A DNA stretch of 64,000 nt from an uncultured Anaeroplasmataceae bacterium (GTDB lineage: Bacteria; Bacillota_I; Bacilli_A; Acholeplasmatales; Anaeroplasmataceae). The notes under the pieces were generated by a model. The model was not told the DNA's origin. It was given only the letters and a program-made list of their open reading frames with translations, and ran no database searches. The translations under genes and the position numbers were made by a program. The DNA lies in contig CATKXV010000006.1 of assembly GCA_949840955.1 (NCBI GenBank), forward strand, positions 60,373-124,372, in the 5' to 3' direction. The first letter of the stretch is position 1; every line of letters starts with the position of its first letter. This document shows positions 31,386 through 40,275 of this stretch, one piece after another.

Positions 31386-33242
31386 ATGAAAAAATGGTTT
31401 TTCGTATTAAAAATTAGTTTGAGTCTCATTTTTTTATTTCTTCCTATGAGTATCATGCTCATCTATTCCAATTTTGATGATAAAATATATCATATCCCTA
31501 GAGCATCCCAAGGGGTTATGGATTTTAAGGATTGTAAAAATTATAATAAAAGTATCAATCTTCCGATAGTAGGAGAATTGGAATTTTTCTATAACCGTTG
31601 GATTATCACAGACCACGATAGAAAGGATAAGGATTCCTATATCCAGGCTCCTTCGAAATGGAGTAATCTAACCAATAATTCAATCGTATATAGTAGAAAG
31701 GGCTACGCCTCTTATAAAGTAACGCTTGCAGGTCTTACTCCTGGGAGTAAGGTTAAAATTAAGTGTAATTCTTTAACTCTTTCCGTGAATCTATTTTTAA
31801 ATGGAGAAAAGGCAGGCTATTGTGGTATCCCATCAAAGGATAAATATGATTTGGTGTCAGAGTTAAATACGAGTGATTCCATCTTTGTTTCTGTTCCTGA
31901 GGATGGAAGAGTAGAGGTGGTTTTAGAGACAGGCTTAAGTAAGTATGGTGGTCTTGTTGCGATGCCGTATATTGTACTTGAGGATCATAGTAGTACCTAT
32001 ATGAATTTTATAAATTTCTTACCTGCAACCACTCTAGGCCTTTTGTTTTTTTCCATATGCATTAGTCTTTTTATATCCTTTTCTTCGAATAGGGGTGAGG
32101 GAAAATATTATCCCTTCTTTACCTTCTTAACGATTACAGCCCACTTTATTTTTTCCTATGATATTTTACTTAGAACTAGAGGATTTAATTTATATGCAAA
32201 GGATATGATTTTTGAAGGCTGCTCCTTTTTAACCCTTTGTATATTTTCTATTGTTCAGCTACTGTATTTTAGTAGGAATAAAGGCATTGCAATAAAAAAA
32301 GGATATCTTTATTTTACTATGGGATGCTTAAGCATACTATCCGCATTTTATTTTGTCTTTTTAGCAACTGTAGGCGCTTTGGTCATTTGGCTATTATTTT
32401 ATCTTCTCCACATTCCGATTCTTATCAAGTGCTTTAAGGTCATCCTTAGAAAAAAGGATAATGTATTTTTTATCTATATTTACTTTATAATGATAGGGAT
32501 TTCTTTAATTGAAATGCTAGATTATATGGATTTAATCACACTTACTACCTATGGACATACCTCTGCATATATGATTGTTATTATGCTTTTAACATTTAGC
32601 TTTTATGCTCACCGACTCATTCATTTAAACTATATAGAAAAGAAAAGTAAGGATATGGAGATTGAGGCTTTAAAATTAAAACAAGATGTATTGCTCAATC
32701 AAATTAAGCCTCATTTTATATATAATGCTCTTACTACCATTCAAGGCTTGTACCATAAGAATTTAGAGGAGGGGGATGAGGGAATTGTTCTTTTTTCAAA
32801 ATATCTAAGAACAAATGTCGATGCCATTGAGGCAGGGCTGATTCCCTTCAATGATGAATTAGATAATGTGATTCATTATGTATCTTTAGTAAATTTAAGT
32901 GTTGATCCACCCTTTCCTTTAGAAACTGAAATTGAATATGAGGATTTTATGCTTCCGGTTTTATCCTTACAGCCTATCATTGAAAATGCAATTCAGTATA
33001 GCCGAGTTAATGAAAAGCAGGATGGATATATTAAAATTAAATCCTTTAAGGTAGAGGGTGAAATTTGGATTGAGATATCCAATAATGGAATCGGTTTTGA
33101 TGTAGATAAAATAAAAAGTGGCTCCAAAGGACTAAAAAATGTTCGAGCTCGGTTAGAAAGCATGCTACAGGCCTCATTTGATATAGAAAGCACTGAAGAA
33201 GAAACGAAAACTACGATTCATTTTAGAGTATTAGAGGATTAA
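31386..33242 (+). CDS. LytS-type sensor histidine kinase with 7TM sensor
   Basis: A 618-residue membrane kinase. An N-terminal membrane helix (about 7-30) is followed by an external domain of about 180 residues, then about seven hydrophobic helices (about 210-415), a 7TMR-DISM-like arrangement. A short coiled coil leads to the His_kinase domain with LLNQIKPHFIYNALTTIQ; the phospho-acceptor should be His443. The C-terminal ATPase domain shows the N-box PIIENAIQYS and the G1 box ISNNGIGFD. It is probably paired with the response regulator 61 nt downstream, which has its own promoter. The signal is unknown; a jelly-roll-like external domain suggests a carbohydrate or envelope ligand. Confidence 0.85.
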   Translation: MKKWFFVLKISLSLIFLFLPMSIMLIYSNFDDKIYHIPRASQGVMDFKDCKNYNKSINLPIVGELEFFYNRWIITDHDRKDKDSYIQAPSKWSNLTNNSIVYSRKGYASYKVTLAGLTPGSKVKIKCNSLTLSVNLFLNGEKAGYCGIPSKDKYDLVSELNTSDSIFVSVPEDGRVEVVLETGLSKYGGLVAMPYIVLEDHSSTYMNFINFLPATTLGLLFFSICISLFISFSSNRGEGKYYPFFTFLTITAHFIFSYDILLRTRGFNLYAKDMIFEGCSFLTLCIFSIVQLLYFSRNKGIAIKKGYLYFTMGCLSILSAFYFVFLATVGALVIWLLFYLLHIPILIKCFKVILRKKDNVFFIYIYFIMIGISLIEMLDYMDLITLTTYGHTSAYMIVIMLLTFSFYAHRLIHLNYIEKKSKDMEIEALKLKQDVLLNQIKPHFIYNALTTIQGLYHKNLEEGDEGIVLFSKYLRTNVDAIEAGLIPFNDELDNVIHYVSLVNLSVDPPFPLETEIEYEDFMLPVLSLQPIIENAIQYSRVNEKQDGYIKIKSFKVEGEIWIEISNNGIGFDVDKIKSGSKGLKNVRARLESMLQASFDIESTEEETKTTIHFRVLED

Positions 33243-33271
33243 CACTTTTTTAACAGTCCTTTTGGTATAAT
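33241..33271 (+). promoter_or_regulatory. Response-regulator promoter with a 31-bp element shared with 34113-34143
   Basis: It starts AACACTTTTTTAACAG and ends in an extended -10, TTTGGTATAAT (TATAAT at 33266-33271). No proper -35 is present. 28 of 31 positions are identical to the element before the LRR lipoprotein gene, suggesting a common activator, most simply the response regulator itself. Confidence 0.7.
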
Positions 33272-33302
33272 ACATATGATAGGTATGAGATGAGGTAGTA
33301 AG

Positions 33303-34088
33303 ATGAAGATAATTATTGTTGACAATGAAAAATCCGCTCTTTATTCAATTTTAGATCAAATTATAGACAATAAGGATATAGACTATAAGCTATATATGAA
33401 TAATCCACTAGATGCAGTGGAATATTGCAATAGCGAGGTTAAAGGAGCCTTTATTGATTTAAAAATGCCACAAATATCTGGGGAAGAGCTAGCCTTGAAA
33501 TTAATTAAGAAAAATCCCTCCATCAAAATTGTTTTTGTTACGGGCTTTACGGCAGCAGAGGATCAGCTAAGAGAAAGCTTTAAGGAGAATATGCTAGGAA
33601 TTTTATATAAGCCTTTAGATACAGCTCAATTCAAGTATTATGTGGAGGAAATCAATTCCTCTAATCCCTCTGTAATTATTAAAATACATATGTTTGGAAC
33701 CTTTGATTTGTTTGTTAATGATACTTTGGTTGAGTTTAGCTGTGATAAATCTAAGGAAATGCTAGCACTGCTTACTGTCTATAGGGGAAGAACCCTAACC
33801 AAAAATAAAATTATTGAGCATTTATGGCCAGATAAGGAATATAATAAGGCGGATGTATTATATAGATATTCTCGGTGGAAGCTGATTGACACCTTGAAAA
33901 ACTATCATATTATGGATTTGGTTAATTTTTCCAAAGCTAAAATCAATTTAGACTGTTCAAATCATATCCTTTGTGATTATTGGGATTTATTAGATCAGCA
34001 TATTTTTATTGAAGAAAATGATAATCGATTTAAGGATGATGATATTTTCTTAAGAGAATATGATTGGGCATTAGAATATTGGAATTAA
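33303..34088 (+). CDS. Response regulator with SARP/OmpR-like DNA-binding domain
   Basis: A 261-residue protein. The receiver domain (1-118) has the acidic pair VDN near residue 7, phospho-acceptor Asp52 (FIDLKMP), a conserved Thr in FVTGF, and Lys103 (YKP). The C-terminal part (about 125-215) begins IKIHMFGTFDLFVNDTLVEF and contains KSKEMLALLTVYRGRTLTKNKIIEHLWPD, the winged-helix pattern found at the start of SARP/BTAD regulators, followed by a helical segment shorter than a full BTAD. LytS kinases are more often paired with LytTR regulators, so this pairing is uncommon. The likely targets are its own promoter and that of the LRR lipoprotein, which share a 31-bp element. Confidence 0.85.
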   Translation: MKIIIVDNEKSALYSILDQIIDNKDIDYKLYMNNPLDAVEYCNSEVKGAFIDLKMPQISGEELALKLIKKNPSIKIVFVTGFTAAEDQLRESFKENMLGILYKPLDTAQFKYYVEEINSSNPSVIIKIHMFGTFDLFVNDTLVEFSCDKSKEMLALLTVYRGRTLTKNKIIEHLWPDKEYNKADVLYRYSRWKLIDTLKNYHIMDLVNFSKAKINLDCSNHILCDYWDLLDQHIFIEENDNRFKDDDIFLREYDWALEYWN

Positions 34089-34112
34089 AGGGAAAGCAGA
34101 GGCTTTCCCTTT
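34087..34112 (+). terminator. Terminator-like hairpin after the response regulator
   Basis: A perfect 11-bp stem AAAGGGAAAGC/GCTTTCCCTTT with an AGAG loop. The T-run is short (TTT), and the shared promoter element starts immediately after it. Confidence 0.75.
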
Positions 34113-34143
34113 AACACTTTCTTAACAGTTCATTTGGTATAAT
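34113..34143 (+). promoter_or_regulatory. LRR-lipoprotein promoter with the shared 31-bp element
   Basis: It starts AACACTTTCTTAACAG and ends TTTGGTATAAT (TATAAT at 34138-34143). It differs from 33241-33271 at only three positions and is at the same distance from its -10. Confidence 0.7.
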
Positions 34144-34170
34144 ATAAAAAAATATGATTGAGGTGGCTAT

Positions 34171-37100
34171 ATGCGATATTTTAAAAAAGTAGTATTGATT
34201 TTACCGTTTTTTTTATTTTTAATATGGATGGGCTCCTGTACAAAACAGGATGATTCCTCAAAAACAGAGGAGCATGTTCATACGTATGCTTCAAATTGGG
34301 ATTATGATGAAAAGAGTCATTGGCATAATTCGAATTGTGAGCATAAGGGACTGAAGGATGGAATTCAATCCCATCAGTTTGATGCATGGGTATCCTCCGA
34401 AAAAGAAAACGTGGAACAAAGAGGCTGTACGATATGTGACTATACTGAAACGCGTACTAAAACGCCTGAGCCCCATACTCATACCTATGGAGAGTGGATG
34501 GTAGAACAAGCCCCAACTCTAACAGATACTGGAAAGCTGAAAAGGGTATGCAGTCAGGATGCAAGTCATTTTGAGGAGTTTACCTTACCACAATTCAATT
34601 CAAAGGAATATACCTATCAGGTGATAAAGGAAGCTACCTGTATGGCTAAAGGAGAAGCAAGCTACATTTATACAAAGGATAAAAAGCAGTTTTCCTTTTC
34701 TATCGTGCTTGATTTTGCTGATCATACCTATGGTGATTGGGTAATGCTGCAAAAGCCAACAGAGCATGAGGCAGGAAGATTGCAAAGAATATGTAGCACA
34801 AACGAAGCACATATAGATACCTTTGAGCTTCCTATTCTTAATGAAACAGACTACACCTATACAGTCCTCCCAGCTTCCTGCTTAGAGGATGGTAAGAAAA
34901 TTTATACATTTGAAAAGGATGCGCAAGCGTTCGTAATAGAGCTCCCTATTGTAGCCTCAGGACATACATATGAGATGATGTTTGATGCCTATAAGCACTG
35001 GATGGGAGCAACCTGTGAGCATTCCTCCTTAAAAAAAGAAATTGCTGATCATATTGTAGAAGAGGGGAAATGTAAAATCTGTCACTATGAAATAAAGGCT
35101 GATGATGCCGTAATATATGAATTGAATTCGAGTAAAAATGGATATATTGCAAGCTTCCATCCAGGGTATACTGGAAATAGTATCTCTGTTTTAGCTACTT
35201 ATATGGATTTGCCTGTGGTTCGTATCAAAGCGTCTAGCTTTGATGGAAAGGATATAGCTTCAATAACGCTTCCTGCAAGTATAACCTGTATTGAAGCAGA
35301 TGTATTTAAAAATTTTAACGGATTAGAAAATGTATATTATGATGGCACACTTTCTGACTGGTGCCATATAGAATTTAAGGATAAAACCTCTAATCCAATG
35401 CATATCGCATCCAATTTTTATCAAAGAAAGGAAGGATTTTGGGAGGAAACGACAAAGGGTATACTTTCTAGTGATGTAACTGTAATTGGAAAATATCAAT
35501 TCTATGGTTTTCGTCATATGGATGAAATCACATTGCCTGAAAATTTGGTTCGTATTGATGAAGAGGCCTTTGCAGATTGTACCTCAATTCAAGAGCTACT
35601 TATTCCTCAGGGCGTTTCTACTTTAGGAAAAAATTTCCTTTTGAATACAGCTCTAACAAAATTAACCATCCCATTTCTAGATTATACGAATACTTATATA
35701 GGATATTATTTTGGTGCAATGACTCGTGATTTTAGTACAGGGACATATCTACCAAATGCTTCATTAAGGGCTTTAGAAGAATTGCATATTACCAACACTA
35801 CCTATTTAGGCTTTTCTGCGTTATCTAATTTATCCAATTTAAGAGTCTTAACCCTATCTAACAAAATTCAAGAGCTGGGCAATCGTGTGATTTATGGCTG
35901 TGAGGCTTTAGAATTCCATGAATATCAAAATGGCTATTATCTAGGAAATGATGAAAATCCATATTTCCTTTTCGTGAAAATGAAGGATAGTACTGCCTCA
36001 AGCTTTATAATATCACCAGAAGCAAGGCTTATCTACGAAAGTGCCTTTAAGGATGCGCTAATTACAGAGCTTGCATTACCTACTTCTTTGGTAGATATTG
36101 GATATGAAGCTTTTTCTGGATCTGCTATCCAATCTATTGTTGTTCCTAGTGGTGTTAAAAAAATCAAGCAAAGAACCTTCTATGGCTGCAAAAATTTAGA
36201 AGAGGTTATCCTACCTAAGGATTTGGTGAATATTGAAAGGGAAGCCTTTACCAATACACCTATTAAAAAGGCAAGATTAGCTTTAGAGGTTACCTCAATT
36301 TTAACAGAGGTCTTAGAAGAGTTGAACTTGCTTTCTGGGGAAGGAGCTATAGATTTAGGAAGATATCCAAATTTGAAAAAAGTGATTTTAACCAATGGAA
36401 TTTCAGACATTGGATCAGATATTGTATCCAAATGCCCTAGCTTAGAATATACCATACTAAATAATATTGGGTATTTGGGAAGTGAAACAAATCCTTATCT
36501 TTGGTTGATTACAGCACAGGATAAAACGATAGAAAATACTACGATTTCATTCGATACAAAATATATCTATGAACAGGCTTTTAAGGATTGTACACAATTA
36601 ATCAGCATCAGTATTCCAAGTGGTGTAACCTATATTGGGAATGAAGCCTTTATGAATGCGACAAATTTATCCTATGTTTCCTATTTATATGATCTTTCTC
36701 ATTCCAAGCTTAAGATCTTGGGATCCTCTGTTTTTGCAAATTGTAGCTCTTTATATTCCTTAGAATTACCAAATGAGCTTACTCAAATTGGCTATGGTAT
36801 TTTAAGTGGATGTAGCAATTTAAACAAAGTATCTGTTCCTTTTGTAGGCTCCAACAGCAATATAGAAAACGCCTCTTATACAACCCTATTTGGGTATTAT
36901 TTTGGTAGATCAGCTTATACAGGTGGGACCAATGTAGAACAGCGTTTCTTAGCTTCAAATCGTGAGTCTAAGACGAATTATGTTATTCCAAAGTCTCTTA
37001 AAGAAGTAGAGGTACGTGGTGGAAAGCTCTTTAGTGGTACCTTTTCAAATTGCTCGATGATAGAAAAAATAACCATCTTTGATGAGGTAGAATGCTTATC

Positions 37101-38418
37101 GACACAAAGGGGATATCTATTCTATCAATGTCAATTTCAGGAAATGACAATTCCTGATACCTATATCCAACATATCACTAGAATGACACTCAGCTCAGAG
37201 GCTCAATATAACTCTGGCTTAAGTGGTTATGTAGAAAAGCTTCATATTACTACAGGTGAAGAAATTGCTTCAAGGGCTTTTCAGTATTTCACTAATCTTC
37301 AAGAAGTTGAGCTTGCAAATAGTATCAAATCAATTCATTATGGTGCCTTTGAGTATTGTTCTAGTTTAATGGAGGTTAAGCTTCCCGAACAATTAGAAAT
37401 CATTGAACAAGCTGCCTTTAGATATTGTAGTGCATTAAGAACTATAGATTTACCATCCTCTTTAAAATCAATTGGAAGCCAAGCATTATATTCCTGTGGC
37501 TCTCTTCAATATATTACTCTATCTAGTAGCATTGAAACAATAGTCTCTGGCGCATTTGATAAAAGCTCAGATGATTTCTATATATTTGTGGATGCAGCAG
37601 AAGCACCTGCTGGGTGGGGAGATCTTGGAGTTAATGAAGAACAAATCCATTATTCAGTTTTGGATGTGGTAGAAGAAGCAAATTCTCTTTATTATATAAA
37701 AGAAAATAGAGCGTATTTTGCTAGAAGTATAGTAGCTGAGCCCAAGGAGATCACCATTTCTGGGGAAATAGAGTATGATGGGGTTAGCTATCCTGTGATC
37801 ATCCGTAAGGGCATTTTAAAAAATGCTTCCTCTTTAGAGAAGCTGACAATTCCGTTTATTGGTGAAAATAAAGATGCTGCAGCCCTTACAGATAATATTA
37901 ATACTATTCCGTTTGGTTATATCTTTGGAGCACCAAGCTATGAAACACAATCAAATTATGTTCCTGAAAGCTTAAAAACTATAGGAATTACAAGTGGTAC
38001 AATCATTCCAATGGATGCATTTTATGGCTTAGCCAATGTTGAAAGCATTGTTTTACCAGATTCTTTAAAAGAAATAAGGGCATATGCATTTGATGGCTGT
38101 AGTTCTTTAAAATCAATTCAAGTACCAAATCAGGTGACAACGATTCGTGGTAGGGTGTTTAATAATTGTTCATCCTTAGAATATATTATTTTACCAAATA
38201 GTGTTGTTACTTTGGATAATTCTGCATTTTCAACTACAACAAGTACAAGTAGTTCATCCTATTTAAAAGTTAGCCTCTATTATGAAGGTACAGAAGAAGA
38301 TTGGGAAAAAATGCCTTCACTTATAAAAAATAATATGAAAGACGTCTACTTTTATTCCGAGCAGCAGCAAGAGGGAAAGTATTGGCATTATGTAGATGAT
38401 ATTCCTGTTTTATGGTAA
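34171..38418 (+). CDS. Giant BspA-like leucine-rich-repeat lipoprotein
   Basis: A 1415-residue surface lipoprotein with lipobox MGSC (Cys23). Residues ~30-310 hold repeated His/Cys/Trp-rich modules (HTYGEWMVEQAPTLTDTGKL, HTYGDWVMLQKPTEHEAGRL) found in Gram-positive surface proteins. From about residue 340 to the end are LRR_5 (BspA/TpLRR) units with the x-x-I-G-x-x-AFxxC-x-x-L-x-x-I-x-LP pattern. Three copies of a module with PF(L/V/I)..., GYYFG/GYIFG and (V/I)P-S-L-K interrupt the repeats near nt 35668, 36835 and 37850. BspA-type proteins mediate adhesion or bind host and environmental polymers. RBS GAGGTGG lies 6 nt upstream. It shares its promoter element with the response regulator, so it is probably the output of this two-component system. 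Confidence 0.85.
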   Translation: MRYFKKVVLILPFFLFLIWMGSCTKQDDSSKTEEHVHTYASNWDYDEKSHWHNSNCEHKGLKDGIQSHQFDAWVSSEKENVEQRGCTICDYTETRTKTPEPHTHTYGEWMVEQAPTLTDTGKLKRVCSQDASHFEEFTLPQFNSKEYTYQVIKEATCMAKGEASYIYTKDKKQFSFSIVLDFADHTYGDWVMLQKPTEHEAGRLQRICSTNEAHIDTFELPILNETDYTYTVLPASCLEDGKKIYTFEKDAQAFVIELPIVASGHTYEMMFDAYKHWMGATCEHSSLKKEIADHIVEEGKCKICHYEIKADDAVIYELNSSKNGYIASFHPGYTGNSISVLATYMDLPVVRIKASSFDGKDIASITLPASITCIEADVFKNFNGLENVYYDGTLSDWCHIEFKDKTSNPMHIASNFYQRKEGFWEETTKGILSSDVTVIGKYQFYGFRHMDEITLPENLVRIDEEAFADCTSIQELLIPQGVSTLGKNFLLNTALTKLTIPFLDYTNTYIGYYFGAMTRDFSTGTYLPNASLRALEELHITNTTYLGFSALSNLSNLRVLTLSNKIQELGNRVIYGCEALEFHEYQNGYYLGNDENPYFLFVKMKDSTASSFIISPEARLIYESAFKDALITELALPTSLVDIGYEAFSGSAIQSIVVPSGVKKIKQRTFYGCKNLEEVILPKDLVNIEREAFTNTPIKKARLALEVTSILTEVLEELNLLSGEGAIDLGRYPNLKKVILTNGISDIGSDIVSKCPSLEYTILNNIGYLGSETNPYLWLITAQDKTIENTTISFDTKYIYEQAFKDCTQLISISIPSGVTYIGNEAFMNATNLSYVSYLYDLSHSKLKILGSSVFANCSSLYSLELPNELTQIGYGILSGCSNLNKVSVPFVGSNSNIENASYTTLFGYYFGRSAYTGGTNVEQRFLASNRESKTNYVIPKSLKEVEVRGGKLFSGTFSNCSMIEKITIFDEVECLSTQRGYLFYQCQFQEMTIPDTYIQHITRMTLSSEAQYNSGLSGYVEKLHITTGEEIASRAFQYFTNLQEVELANSIKSIHYGAFEYCSSLMEVKLPEQLEIIEQAAFRYCSALRTIDLPSSLKSIGSQALYSCGSLQYITLSSSIETIVSGAFDKSSDDFYIFVDAAEAPAGWGDLGVNEEQIHYSVLDVVEEANSLYYIKENRAYFARSIVAEPKEITISGEIEYDGVSYPVIIRKGILKNASSLEKLTIPFIGENKDAAALTDNINTIPFGYIFGAPSYETQSNYVPESLKTIGITSGTIIPMDAFYGLANVESIVLPDSLKEIRAYAFDGCSSLKSIQVPNQVTTIRGRVFNNCSSLEYIILPNSVVTLDNSAFSTTTSTSSSSYLKVSLYYEGTEEDWEKMPSLIKNNMKDVYFYSEQQQEGKYWHYVDDIPVLW

Positions 38419-38475
38419 TGAAAAGGTCTAAACTAGTCAATAGTTAGTAGACACAAAAAAAGAATTATTTAAATG

Positions 38476-38506
38476 AAAGCTCAGTTCTGTATTGAATTGG
38501 GCTTTT
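38476..38506 (+). terminator. Intrinsic terminator of the LRR gene
   Basis: AAAGCTCAGTTC pairs with GAATTGGGCTTTT (G-U included) around TGTATT. Confidence 0.65.
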
Positions 38507-38559
38507 ATAATTAACTTTACTATATTTCAATGCGTTTGGCAAGAAAAGAAACGTATTGG

Positions 38560-38585
38560 CAAAAGAAAAGCCTCTTCACAGAGGC
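38560..38585 (-). terminator. Intrinsic terminator of plsY
   Basis: On the minus strand GCCTCT and AGAGGC enclose a 4-nt loop (plus 38570-38585) and are followed by TTTTCTTTT. Confidence 0.75.
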
Positions 38586-38597
38586 CAAATCATATAC

Positions 38598-39287
38598 CTA
38601 AGACTCTGCTTGAGTCTTTTTCTTTTTAAAGCTATTTTCTGTTCCCTTTAGTAATCGTTTATAATTTTTAAAATGCTTTATAATGATGAGCATTGCTAAA
38701 ACAGAATACAGTATGGCAAGTAATAAAGAAGGCTTTGCTATAAAATATAGACCTATATTTGTAACATTCTCAACACCAAAGCCATAGAGTAGCCAGGTTG
38801 TAAGAATTACCGTGAAGGTAGCACCTGTTGAAGCCAAGGAAACATATTTTGTAGTAAAGAATATGATGGCAAATAAAATCAAACAGGATATAGCGGGAAT
38901 GGGGGTTAGGATTAAAACTACTCCTAAGGAAGTAGCAACCGCCTTTCCACCTGTAAACTCTAGGAAAATAGAAAAGGAGTGTCCTAATATGGAGGCTGCT
39001 CCATATAAGAAGAGATCTATGGGACTTGTCCATACTCCAAAATAGCTGAGTAGCTTTAAAAGTATAATCACAAGCATTCCCTTAAACACATCACAAAAGA
39101 ATACAAAGTATCCTACCTTTTTTCCTAATACACGAATGGCATTCGTTGTTCCTATATTTTTACTTCCAAATTGACGAATATCTTTTTTACAGATCAATTT
39201 TCCTAATACAACCCCAAAGGGAATAGAGCCTATAATATAGGCCAATATGATTAGGAGTATACTGATTACAATATCTAAAGCTTGCAT
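38598..39287 (-). CDS. plsY: Acyl-phosphate:glycerol-3-phosphate acyltransferase PlsY
   Basis: A 229-residue multi-spanning membrane protein. The first PlsY motif is GSIPFGVVLGKL, followed by DIRQFGSKNIGTTNAIRVLG, the glycerol-phosphate-binding GSGNxGxTNxxR region in slightly altered form, and later GHSFSIFLEFTGGKAVATSLG. PlsY transfers an acyl chain from acyl phosphate to glycerol 3-phosphate, the first step of phospholipid synthesis in Gram-positives. It is divergent from an operon with two further acyltransferases, making this a lipid-assembly region. Confidence 0.93.
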   Translation of the reverse strand: MQALDIVISILLIILAYIIGSIPFGVVLGKLICKKDIRQFGSKNIGTTNAIRVLGKKVGYFVFFCDVFKGMLVIILLKLLSYFGVWTSPIDLFLYGAASILGHSFSIFLEFTGGKAVATSLGVVLILTPIPAISCLILFAIIFFTTKYVSLASTGATFTVILTTWLLYGFGVENVTNIGLYFIAKPSLLLAILYSVLAMLIIIKHFKNYKRLLKGTENSFKKKKTQAES

Positions 39288-39328
39288 AATTCACCTATAG
39301 CTTACCATAAGCTATCCTCCTATCATCT

Positions 39329-39357
39329 ATTATATACTCATTTAGAATACAAGTCAA
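39329..39357 (-). promoter_or_regulatory. Promoter of plsY
   Basis: Minus-strand TTGACT (plus 39352-39357), 17 bp, TATAAT (plus 39329-39334). Confidence 0.75.
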
Positions 39358-39507
39358 AACAATTCCTTGAAATATCAAATCTTGTCTTTTGTTGTATTCT
39401 ACTTTTAGAAGAAAAACGAAAGGAAGGCTCTCAAATAAATAGATGACAAATTAGGTAGGCTTTTGAAAAAATATTACATATAATTTTTTAAAAGGAAGGG
39501 GGACTAT

Positions 39508-40275
39508 ATGAAGCCAAAAATAATCTATTATGAAAATGAGCTGGAGGATGATTTTTCAGGCTTCCAAAGAAAGAAAATTCGGATTGATCAAAGCTATGTA
39601 TATGAACGAGGGTGGCTTTGGAGAGGTGTTGCCTTTCTCCTATATCCCTGTGTAAGATTTGCTGCTTATCTTTATATGAGGCTAGGCTTTCACTTAAAAA
39701 TCATCAATCGAAAGATTTTAAAGAAATACAAAAGAGAAGGCTATTTTCTATATGCCAATCATACGCATGCTCCAGCAGATGGATTTTTACCCTCCCTTGT
39801 TTGCTATCCAAAGCATGTGCATATTCTTGTGACATCCGAAAATTTAAGCGTGAGGGGAACGAAAAATATTTTGGCTATGCTTGGAGCAACCCCTATTCCC
39901 CATACCCTACAGGGCATGAAGCATTTTAAAGCGTATATTCATACCCTCATGGAAAAAGGAAGAGTGGTAATGATCTATCCAGAGGCACATATTTGGCCAT
40001 ATTATACTAAAATAAGACCTTTCACAGATACCTCCTTTGCCTATCCTTATTTTGAGCAAAGACCTGTTTTTACCTTTACTGTAACCTATCAAAAAAAGAA
40101 GAGAAGAATCCGAATGACCTGTTATATTGATGGTCCCTTTTATCCGACATCCACCTCCAAAAAGGAAGCCATTCATAGCTTAAGAGAACAGGCCTATCAG
40201 GCAATGGTGGAGCGAAGTAAGCAGAGCAGTTATGAAAAAATAAAATATATAAAAAGGGAAAGTGAGAAAAAATGA
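39508..40275 (+). CDS. PlsC-like acyltransferase with a variant HX5D motif
   Basis: A 255-residue protein with a short hydrophobic segment (about 33-55). The acyltransferase block is FLYANHTHAPADGFLP: relative to the usual NHX4D, the Asp is one residue further away (NH followed by five residues, then D). MIYPEAHIWPYYTKIRPF matches the PEG(x)R block in altered form. PlsC-like enzymes acylate lysophospholipids or glycolipids at the membrane. The gene overlaps the glycosyltransferase by 4 nt (ATGA), so acylation and glycosylation are probably linked. RBS AAGGAAGGGGG is strong. Confidence 0.75.
   Translation: MKPKIIYYENELEDDFSGFQRKKIRIDQSYVYERGWLWRGVAFLLYPCVRFAAYLYMRLGFHLKIINRKILKKYKREGYFLYANHTHAPADGFLPSLVCYPKHVHILVTSENLSVRGTKNILAMLGATPIPHTLQGMKHFKAYIHTLMEKGRVVMIYPEAHIWPYYTKIRPFTDTSFAYPYFEQRPVFTFTVTYQKKKRRIRMTCYIDGPFYPTSTSKKEAIHSLREQAYQAMVERSKQSSYEKIKYIKRESEKK

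Noticed and set aside
34171..38418. LRR modules considered as DNA-level tandem repeats or CRISPR
   Set aside because: The periodicity is at protein level with divergent codons; I saw no identical short repeats with regular spacers anywhere in the window.
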